DNA from: Cochliopodium minus | Taxonomy: Eukaryota > Discosea > Himatismenida > Cochliopodiidae | Reading direction: 5' to 3' | DNA length: 38,238 nt | Assembly (NCBI GenBank): GCA_024220525.1 | Contig: JAMYWO010000216.1 | Location: forward strand, 1-38,238 | Shown: positions 9,669-21,888 of the stretch, one piece after another | Layout of the letters: every line of letters begins with the position of its first letter | How positions within the stretch are numbered: the stretch's first letter is position 1 | Notes under the pieces: model-generated | The model's database searches: none | The model's input: the letters and a program-made list of their open reading frames with translations, nothing else | Told to the model about the DNA's origin: nothing | Translations under genes and position numbers: made by a program

Positions 9669-10933
9669 ATTTCTTTTGTTGTTTCTCCCTCTCTTATTTC
9701 TCTTTCATCACTTTCTTCTTTTATTTCCTTTTGATTTCTGTTGATATTGAAAGAAGGAAAGGAGTTAAGAGGAGGAGAGGAGGAGTTAGGAAGAGAGGAG
9801 GAGATTATACTGAAAATTTTTTGTTTTTTTGTTTGGTGAATGTTTTCTTTTTTCAAATTAAAATCATCAACTCTTTTTCGATCTGTTTCATTCCTTAAAT
9901 TTGTTACATTTGTTACGTTTGTTACGTTTCTCATATTTTCTTCATTTTCTTCTATTTCATCACTAATTATTTTCCAATACACCCTTGTTTTTTTCAAATA
10001 ATTAATTTTAACAAATAATGAAATAATGAATAAAAATTAGTGAATCTTTGTTATTATTATAAATTCTTTTTTAAAAAAAATTAATTTAAAGTTAATTGTG
10101 GTTCAAAAAAAAAGAAAGAAATAGAAATTAGAAAATAGAAATTAGAAAATAGAAAAAAGAGGGAAAAAAGTTACGTGTGATTTTTTTCAGAGTAAATAAA
10201 AGAGAACGAAAATTTGGGGAACCAAATCTCACCTATCCCTTCTTTTCTTAATTCCTCCACAAATTCTTTTTTAAATAAAACAAAAGGTTCAAGAAATAAA
10301 AAAATAATAATAATAAATTAACAAAAATAATTCATAAATAAAAAAAAGAAAAATAATATAAAAATATTAATCTTAAGTAAAATAATTAGAATAAGTTAAA
10401 TAAGAAAATAATTATTAAAAATAATAAAAAAAAAGAAATAATTAAAAATGACAAATGAATTTAAGAAAAAGGGTAAATACGGAGAGAAGGGGAAGAAGGG
10501 GAGGAAAGGAAAGAACCTCTAAAAACGAAGTAAGGAGAAAAGCGAGTTGGAGGAGAAAAATCAATTCCCTGCCTTCCCACACTCTCCCTCCCCCCACAGT
10601 CTATCATCATGTCACTCCTTATCTTTCTTATTTCTTCCTCTTCTCCTTCTTCATAATCTCTTTCATAACCTCCATAATCTCTTTTCAAATCTTCATAATC
10701 TCTTTTATGATCTCTTTCATAATCTCTTTTCAAATCTTCATGATCTCTTTTAAAATCTCTTTGATCTATTTTATGATCTCTTTTAAATTCTCTTTGATCT
10801 TTTTTATAATCTCTTTCGTAATCTCCTTTATAATCTTTTTTCTCCTCTTTGCAAATATTGTCACTTACTTTTTCATTATTAATGTTGTCAACACTTATTT
10901 TTTGATTATGAATGTTGTCATCACTTATTTTTT
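9669..10933 (-). CDS. Possible FAD-dependent monooxygenase-like protein, C-terminal part (partial)
   Basis: Minus-strand exons 10481-10933, 10175-10265 and 9669-9983 join in frame across GT..AG introns 10266-10480 and 9984-10174. The first exon carries imperfect RDY/RDH/RDF repeats (KRDYERDHKRDYEDLKRDY). It then has MMIDCGGRESVGRQGIDFS, which resembles the 'ADGxxSxVR' segment of class A flavoprotein hydroxylases. The next exons give EELRKEGIGEIWFPKFSFSF and TVYWKIISDE. These sit where COQ6/UbiH-type enzymes have a 'P.../sxVW' block, again only a weak resemblance. No GDAxH motif is seen, but the 3' end is cut at 9669. The first 131 bp of this exon duplicate 2674-2804, so this piece continues the gene that starts at 3565. 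Confidence 0.42.
10640..10830 (-). repeat. Coding repeat of about 9-15 bp units (RDY/RDH/RDF motifs)
   Basis: The plus strand repeats 'AATCTCTTT' and 'GATCTCTTT' variants about every 12-15 bp. On the minus strand this codes KRDYE, KRDHE and KRDFK units in the possible monooxygenase. The array continues into the 131-bp overlap with block B. Confidence 0.8.
10803..10933. repeat. 131-bp copy of the start of block B (unmerged contig overlap)
   Basis: Identical to 2674-2804 apart from T10880/G2751. It abuts the N at 10934 on its right. Together the two copies indicate that block C continues directly into block B. Confidence 0.9.
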
Positions 10934-10934
10934 N
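10934..10934. other. Scaffold join (single N) between blocks C and D
   Basis: The left side is the coding repeat gene. The right side starts with an A-rich simple repeat that lies inside an intron of an ABCC transporter. Neither gene continues across the join. Confidence 0.85.
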
Positions 10935-15008
<4,074 letters not shown>

Positions 15009-15633
15009 TTTAGCTTTTTGATTTTTTATTTTTTTTTTTTTTGATTAGATCATTTCGATTTGGAAGTAAACAAAATTCAAATTATGACATCTCATTTCAA
15101 AATCAGTTGTTATTATTCGGAGTGGAAAATAGAAATGATCTTTCAAAAATTTATTTATAGAAAGGTCCAAGTGTTTAATATATCACTATCCAAAGACTGA
15201 AAATTTATTTAACAATTACATTTGATCTAATTTTGATAAATTAGATGGGAATATTGAGAAATAGATCGAAAGATTAAAAAACTGTTTTTTTAATTCTCAT
15301 GAATTTCTCGAATTTATAAGAAAAGGTCTAAAAGAAATTATAATAAAGTATACTTTCCAAAAATTCCTTCTCTATATAAAAAATATATAGAAATTAATAT
15401 CATTTTATTCAAAATAATGAAAAATACTGATATCACTTTTTTTTTTTTTTTTTTTTTTTTTTTTGGATGAAATTCTTTATTACTATAATATGATGAAACA
15501 ATTCAGACCCAATTGCATCTCATCCAAGCTTTTACAACATGCAGAAGAAAAAATATTAATATTTAAAAAAAATTAAAGGTGAAATTTAGTCAAAAAATAT
15601 ACCATATAAACCCTATTTACAATTTTATAGTAA
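15009..15633. other. Divergent intergenic region between ABCC and SPRY genes
   Basis: About 625 bp between the ABCC start and the SPRY-protein start. It is AT-rich with no open frame I would call and no RNA gene I recognise. A run of 28 T sits at 15437-15464. Promoters for both genes should be here. Confidence 0.5.
15437..15464. repeat. 28-nt poly-T tract
   Basis: An uninterrupted run of 28 T about 170 bp upstream of the SPRY gene start. Poly-T/poly-A tracts are common nucleosome-excluding promoter elements in AT-rich protists; that role is inference. Confidence 0.8.
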
Positions 15634-17535
15634 ATGACTGATGATTATAGTGAAGTTGTGGAAATAATTAGAAATTTCATCTCATTAGGACCAATTGGGA
15701 GACAAATGGCTATTGGTGGATTAAATGAATTGAGAGGAGAAAATATCTTGGAGGGAGGATCATCAAGCGGTTCTGGGGAGAGAAAAACAACTTCGAGTGG
15801 AGGAAAGGGAGGAAAGCCATTCGATTTGAAATGGGGAAATAAACATGGAGGTCAAATTGAGGTATCTCCTGATGGAAAAACAATGTATACTCGTAAGATA
15901 AAGAAAATAAATAAATGAAAATCTGAGAATAAAAATGATCGATAAAAGGGATCAAGATTAAACAAGATATAAATATTTTGATAAATTTTAATCTGCATTC
16001 TACAATTAATGATTAATGATATTATTAATTAAAATTCTTCCATAATAATAGGAAGAAATAAATTTTCCTTTTTATAAATGAGTATGGATAAATTTTTTTC
16101 AGAGACATATTTTTAACACAATAAAAAAAAATCAACTATCGATATATTGGAGATAACCAAATTTACAATTGTTATTTTCATTTGATGTATATTGGAAAAT
16201 AATTTTGAAAATAATTTTTCGTTATGATTATAAACAATGTTGGGCATCCCCTTCAAAATTATCGGATTTCACCTTTCTTTTTTTAATCTTTCAATTTTAT
16301 TTTATTGATAAATAAAAAGTTTAAAAATGTTAATAAAAACATTAAATTTACAAAATTCTAATAAAACATTTTTATATTTACAACAACGTCAAAGTACAAA
16401 CAATGATCCTCATTTCATTTATTTTGATTTTATTTAATAGCTGACTCATATGTCTCATGGAATTGCATTTTGAGTGAACAAAAATTTGAATCAGGAGTAC
16501 ATTACATCGAAGTATTTCTCGACAAAACAGTAAAGACACCCAATATTTTCTTTTCTTTTCTTTTCTTTTCTTTTATTCATCTTTTTTAACCAATCAAAAA
16601 TTTTTCTTTTAGAACGGAGACTTTTTTTATGGAGTAGGAAACCCTGAAGAACTTCCGTGGGATGGTTGCATCGGTGGAAACCAACAAACTTGGGTAAAAA
16701 ATCATTTGATTTTTTTTTAACCAAATTTTTTTTTAATTTTTTTTTTTTTATTTAATTTTTTTTATTTAATTTTTTCAATAAATTTTTTAATAAAATTTTT
16801 TTGATCAAATTTTTTATTTTTTTTGTTAAATTTTTTTTTAAATTTTTTTAATAAAATTTTTTTTTTATCAAAATTTTTTTTATTATTAAATTTTTTTGAT
16901 TTTATTTTTTAAATCTTTTAATTTAGTCTGTAGGATATGATGACAGATACAACTCTAGTGCAACACAACACGAAGCAGTATGGATTATTTTTATTTTTTG
17001 TATTTGATTTATTTTTTTATTTTTATTTTTAATTTATTAATTTTATTTTATTTTACTTTTTATTTAATTTTTCCGATTTATTTAAAGGCTAGATCAATTC
17101 CAAAAATAAGCAATAAATGTTTCGTTGGGTTGCTTTTGGACATGGACAAAAGAGAGTTGTCCTACGTCATTGACAATGGCCAACCTATATTAGCATACTC
17201 CAATCTTCCAACTAGCGTCCACATCTTCACTTGCGTTGCAAACGAAATGATAGTAAATAAAAAAATAATAAAAAAATAAAAATTAAAAATTAAAAAATAA
17301 AAATTAAAAAATAAAAAATAAGAAAAAATAAAAAAGAGAATAATAATATAAGTAAATGAGAATAAAATGAGAATAAATATTTAATAAATAAATTAAAAAA
17401 TAAAAATTTTTTTTATCAAAGATCACTTTCACTCGTCATGTTGTCGGCCAAAAAAACATAGAGAAGTATCTCAATAGCCCTTCCAAGCTTCAAAGTGAGT
17501 ACAAACCTTCTCAATGGACTAAAGATAAGTTATGA
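15634..17535 (+). CDS. SPRY-domain protein
   Basis: Six exons: 15634-15892, 16441-16529, 16613-16693, 16927-16977, 17088-17252 and 17422-17535, all with GT..AG introns and matching phases. The product is about 253 residues. The first exon (MTDDYSEVVEIIRNFISLG) has a Gly/Ser/Lys linker and then FDLKWGNKHGGQIEVSPDGK. The following exons give DSYVSWNCILSEQKFESGVH YIEV, FFYGVGNPEELPWDG, a Tyr/Asp loop and KCFVGLLLDMDKRELSYVID NGQ. These make the strands of a SPRY/B30.2 beta-sandwich, a protein-interaction domain ('SGxHYxEV' and 'VGxxLD...SYxIDNG' are its hallmarks). The SPRY domain is essentially the whole protein. The first intron (548 bp) is much longer than the others and holds a dispersed repeat. 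Linking exon 1 to the rest is inferred from phase and domain continuity. Confidence 0.82.
16101..16200. repeat. Dispersed repeat, copy 1 (in the first intron of the SPRY gene)
   Basis: Shares ACATATTTTTAAC, CAATAAAAAAAA and TATATTGGAGATA, in the same order and near-identical spacing, with 23864-23955. The alignable core is about 85-90 bp at roughly 75-80 percent identity by eye. A similar AAATTTT...CTTTT stretch precedes both. Confidence 0.65.
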
Positions 17536-17625
17536 TCTCAAGTCAATTAGCTTTTTGATTAAAAAAAAAATTTTTATTTTTATTTTATTTAATTATTTTT
17601 CAGCCAGATTTTAATTTTTAATTAT

Positions 17626-19183
17626 TTAATTCTTTTTATTTTTTCTTTTGAATTCTTCAGGTATTTTTCTTTGTTTCTTGAGGTTTATTAGAAACAGTCT
17701 TGCAAGGAGATTGAAAACAAAGAACAAAAGAGGTTTTGGGATTTTGAGATACTTTTTGTTCCAAAAAATTGCGTTTTGGCATAATAAAAAAGTTTTGATT
17801 TGTTCTTTAAATTGATCGTCAAAAGAAGAATGTTTTTCAAAACTCCAACAAAACTTTTCATTCAATCTTTTGTTTGTTCTAAAATAAAATTTTAACTCTT
17901 CTTTTTCAGACTCTTTTGGATTTTCAAAACCTTTACTTTTTGAATAAACGTGATTGACTTTCAACAAATTAATGAATTCAACCATCCCACTTTTTGCCAA
18001 TTTGTGAGAAAAATGAAATGTTTGTAAAGAAGTGTTTGTTTTCAAATAATTAAAAATTTTTTTAACTTGAGGAGTTTTGATATCATTGTCAATCCCATCA
18101 ATGTTTAAATATTTCAAATATTTGTTATTTTTTATTGAAAGAAAAAATTTTTCCAAGTTATTTTCAAAAGCAATATTTTTTGCTTTTAATTTTTCCCATT
18201 TTTTGTATTTCAATAAATTAGATAATACATCAATATCTTTTTTATTGTTTGTTATACTTAAATTTAAAGTACGTAACGATTCATTTTTTTCAAGTCCTTC
18301 TTTCAAGTTTGAAATCACTCCTCCAGTCTCCCCATTCTTGTCGGAATATCCAATATTCCTTATATATTAAAAAAATTATTAAAAACAAAATTAAAAACAA
18401 AATTAAAAAGAATAATAAATTAAAATTTTAAAAAGAATATTTAATTTAAAATATTTTTTTACAATACTTTCAAACTTTTGTTTAGAGATAACATTTTTGA
18501 AAAACATTTAAGTCCTTCTTCTTCAATATCTGAACCACTCAATTCAAGATTTTCGACATTAGGTAACAATGAATTTCCCAAACAAATAATTAATTTGTTC
18601 GCAAAATGATCGTCATAAGGGCAAAAAGAAAGGTTTTTGATTGAGGAATTTTTCTTCAAAACTTCCGAAAAGTAAGAAAAACATTCTTCTGATAATTTGA
18701 ACCAATTGAATTCCAAAGAATAAAGACAATCATTTTGAGCAATAGAATCACAAATTTTTTTGAAATCTTCAAAATGAGGATTATTAATATATTTTAAACA
18801 AAAATGTGTTATATTTTTGTTCAATAACAAAAAGGATATTTTGTTGTATGCTTCCAAGCATTTCTCTTTGAAATTCCAGTATATCTTTTTTATGTTTTTT
18901 GATTTTTGGAGATATTCATTCACATATTCTATATCATCCATACTATCATCTACTTTAATTTCGAATTCAATCGTTTCAAATTTATCCAATTCAATCAATT
19001 TTTCATAAAATGTCTTTGATAATTCTTTTGGGAGGGAGCAATCATACCACAATCTTTTATATTTCCTTTTTTCTAACTCATCTTTAGATTTTTTAAAGTT
19101 TGAGACATAATAAATGTCAATCTATTTGATTGAAAGGAATGCTCAATATAAAAATATAATTCATAAATTAGTTTAATTACCAT
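17626..19183 (-). CDS. Leucine-rich-repeat protein, paralogue 1
   Basis: The first coding exon is only the ATG (19181-19183), followed directly by a GTAATT donor. Exon 2 is 18463-19121 (IDIYYVSNFKKSKDELEKRK) and exon 3 is 17626-18358. The exon 2/3 junction gives LKVLNIGYSDKNGETGG, a continuous repeat. The product is about 465 residues. It is made of degenerate RNI-like leucine-rich repeats (NVENLELSGSDIEEEGL, KSLKVLNIG, ESLRTLNLS, KYLKYLNIDGI). It ends in a basic, hydrophobic C-terminal block LNEKFCWSFEKHSSFDDQF and FLLCQNAIFWNKKYLKIPKP that is shared with paralogue 2. LRRs bind proteins; no catalytic domain is seen. The repeats are more divergent than in the neighbour. Confidence 0.78.
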
Positions 19184-19243
19184 TTTATTTTTTTTATATA
19201 TTTTCAATTTAATATTTTTTTTTTTAATTTTAACATTTTTTAT

Positions 19244-21257
19244 TTATTTTTTGATGAGATATGAGGGTAACTTTCTCCATCTTTTAAGTTTTATGAGAAA
19301 ATGTCTAGCAGAAACATTCAAAATAACCAACAGAAGAGGTTTTGGGATTTTGAGATACTTTTTCGCTTTGAAAATTCTATTTTGACACAACAAAAAAGAA
19401 TAAACTTGTTTTTTAAATTCACCTTCAAAACAAGAATGTTTCTCAAAGCTCCAACAAAACTTCTCGTTCAACCTTTTGTTGATGTCAAGATAAAAGTCGG
19501 TTTCATCATCAGAATAAGAAAAATTGGTGAGAGAGTGATTCACTTTCAACAACTCAATGAATTTCAAGGTGACACTATCAGCAAATCTATTTCCGTTGAT
19601 GTTAAGGTATTGCAAAGTAGAATTAAACTCCAAACATTTTAATAGTTTCTTCATTCCATCAGATTTGATATTATTAAATGCAATGTTGATTTGTTTCAAA
19701 TATTTATTGTTTTTCAAAGCTTGAAAGATCAAAAGAGATCCCGCGTTGCCAATATTGTTGTGAGCTATCTCCAGTTTCTCCCATTTCTTGTGTTTGAGGA
19801 GGAGAGATATTTTTTTTGCATGCTCAGAACCAAGGTCGGAAAATTGAAGGTTTATGCTCCTCAGAGTTTCACTCTTTTCTATTCCCTCTTTAACCATCTC
19901 CCATTTATTAAGTATATGACTTGTCATTACGCTTTTCATTTTAATAAAAATTTTAAAAAAAAAAAATAAAAAAATAACAGAAAAAAGAGTTAAATAAAAA
20001 AAATAAAAATAAATAATAAAATAAATAAAATAAAAAAATAAAATAAAAAAAATAGAAATAAAATAAAAATAAATAAATATAAATAAAAAATAAAATAAAA
20101 AATAATAAAAATAGAAAATTTTAAAATAAAAAAAAAAAAATAAAAAAATAAAAAAAAAAATATAAAATAAATATAAATAAAAAATAAAATAAAATAATAA
20201 AATAAAATAAAAAATAAAAATAATAAGAAATAAAAAATTATCATTGATACAATTCTTTTATGTTACAAGAAAAAATGGGAGTGATATTTAGGTATTCACT
20301 AAAATCTCCATTAAAATGGGTTTGTATGCTAAAATCAAGAGATTCCACGGATTTGTTGAAATTTAGAGCTTCCACAAGCATATCGATTGTGCTTTTATCA
20401 AAAAAGAAAGAAGACAAGTGAAGACTTTTCAAATTTGGTTTTTTTCTAATGAGATCACAAAGAAGGTCATAATCTTGAAATCCTTTTGTCCCATTCATCG
20501 ATAATGTTGTTACGTTTTCATTTTCTTTGATTGAATTAAATATTTTTTCAATGTTTTCTCTCCTTAGATTCTCCATCTCAATAAAGAGATGAATAAGTGA
20601 TTTTTTCTCGGAGATTAACATACTCAATGAAGTTATCAAATCTGAGTGATTAAAGATCTTTCCCAACATTACTTTCTTTATACTCTCATTTTCTTTGACA
20701 GATCTCAACAATTTGACGAACATTCTTGCTGCTTGCTCCTGCATGTTTGGATTATCTAATTTATTTTCTAGATATTCAAAAATTTCGACTTTTGTGGTTT
20801 TAATTGTTTCACAGAAAGCATCCCAACTTTTGCTCTCTTGATTTGAAAATGAATTCATATTCAAATATTTCAGATTTTTTGTTTCTCTCAAATAATCCAA
20901 ATAAAATTCAAATGATTCCCAATCTAAAGCAAATCCATAAATGAATATTGCCTTTATTCGATCCAATTCTTTCATTTTATTGAATATACTCTTCGCTGCA
21001 TGCTTTTGCATGTGGACTGAGTAAAATAGCACTCCTGTTTTCTTACCTCCAATATCTTCAGTTATATTTTTGACTGTTTTTTTGTTATAATTTTCCAAAT
21101 CCAATCCTTTATAATTCATCTATAGTCAAACAAAAAATATAATTTATAAAAACATCAAAAATAGATTTACATAATCTTCTGGATCCTGAGAAAATGGATT
21201 TTTGTGGTTAAATTAGGTGAAATATATTGTCAAAAGAAAATAAAACTGTCTTACCAT
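19244..21257 (-). CDS. Leucine-rich-repeat protein, paralogue 2
   Basis: Exons: ATG alone at 21255-21257, a 15-nt exon 21171-21185 (DPEDY), 20251-21119 and 19244-19933. The introns are GT..AG; that between the last two (19934-20250, 317 bp) is almost only A and T. The product is about 525 residues of RNI-type leucine-rich repeats, clearest in the last exon: SETLRSINLQFSDLGSEHAK, KWEKLEIAHNNIGNAGSLL, KYLKQINIAFNNIKSDGMKK and STLQYLNINGNRFADS. The C-terminal block LNEKFCWSFEKHSCFEGEF, then FLLCQNRIFKAKKYLKIPKP, is nearly identical to paralogue 1. The two are therefore a tandem duplication. The C-terminal block does not match a domain I know. The exon 3/4 junction (CNIKEF-VMTSH) is the least certain splice. 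Confidence 0.78.
19939..20250. repeat. Low-complexity A/T intron
   Basis: Continuous ATAAA/AAATA repeats fill nearly the whole intron of LRR paralogue 2. The long minus-strand open frame of Phe/Ile/Leu codons here comes from the poly-T composition. Confidence 0.8.
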
Positions 21258-21417
21258 TTTTTTTTTTTAATTTAACTCTAAATATATTGAAACAAAAAAA
21301 TTGCTTTGAAAATTTCAAAAGTGTTGGGAATTTGACATTTTTTTAAATTTCATCTTTTAAACTACATTAAAAAAATTTTAATCCCTTTTAATCCTTTTAA
21401 TCAAAATTCCTTTTAAT

Positions 21418-21603
21418 TTATCTAAAATGAAAAGCTAGAGTTTCTTGTCGAGTTGTTTTATTCTCATTTTTGGGATGTTTCTTCTTTGGAAAGTAGAGAA
21501 TGGAAGGTTGATTCAATTCTTCATCAAAGAAGAGAACTTTTCTTTCTCTTTTGAAGGGATCCTTGATTTCATACTTCTCTTTGAATTTATCTTGAGAATT
21601 CAT
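21418..21603 (-). CDS. Small conserved-looking ORF, unknown
   Basis: A 61-codon frame from ATG 21601-21603: MNSQDKFKEKYEIKDPFKRE, then a Phe-Asp-Glu-Glu segment, LNQPSILYFPKKKHPKNENK and a basic end. Its GC content is higher than that of its flanks, which are poly-T, and the codon choice looks like that of the neighbouring genes. It is therefore probably real. No family is recognised. It could also be a piece of a larger spliced gene, but no partner exon is seen nearby. Confidence 0.45.
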   Translation of the reverse strand: MNSQDKFKEKYEIKDPFKRERKVLFFDEELNQPSILYFPKKKHPKNENKTTRQETLAFHFR

Positions 21604-21888
21604 TTGTGATTTTTTTTTTATTATTTAACGCCAACTTTTTATTTTTTTTTATTTTTTTTTTTTTCAATTAATTTCAGCATTTTTTATTTTTATTCTTCAG
21701 TTTGTTAATTGAATTACAAAAATGTTTGCATTTGTGATTATAATATTAAAAATTGAGTTAATTGAAAAAAAAAAGCTCTTTCAATAAAAATAGGTTTAAT
21801 GGAAAATTAAAAATTAGACCAAAAAGAAATGTAAGTGTATTAATTCTTCTAAAAGTATTTCTATTCAAAAAATGGAAAAAAAAAAAAA

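Noticed and set aside
9389-9898. Open reading frame running through the N at 9668 on the plus strand
   Set aside because: It is a chimaera of the real PPIL2 exon (to 9667) and an antisense frame of a minus-strand gene to the right of the gap.
10640-10830. Regular short direct repeats that could suggest a CRISPR array
   Set aside because: The units are 9-15 bp, degenerate, without spacers of constant length, and code in frame for RDY/RDH motifs in a eukaryotic gene.
2674-10933. The 131-bp repeat as a recent biological duplication
   Set aside because: Both copies abut assembly gaps in complementary fashion and extend the same open frame, so a contig overlap is far more likely.
19990-20244. 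84-codon hydrophobic minus-strand frame
   Set aside because: It is composed only of Phe/Tyr/Ile/Leu codons from a poly-T intron between two LRR exons.
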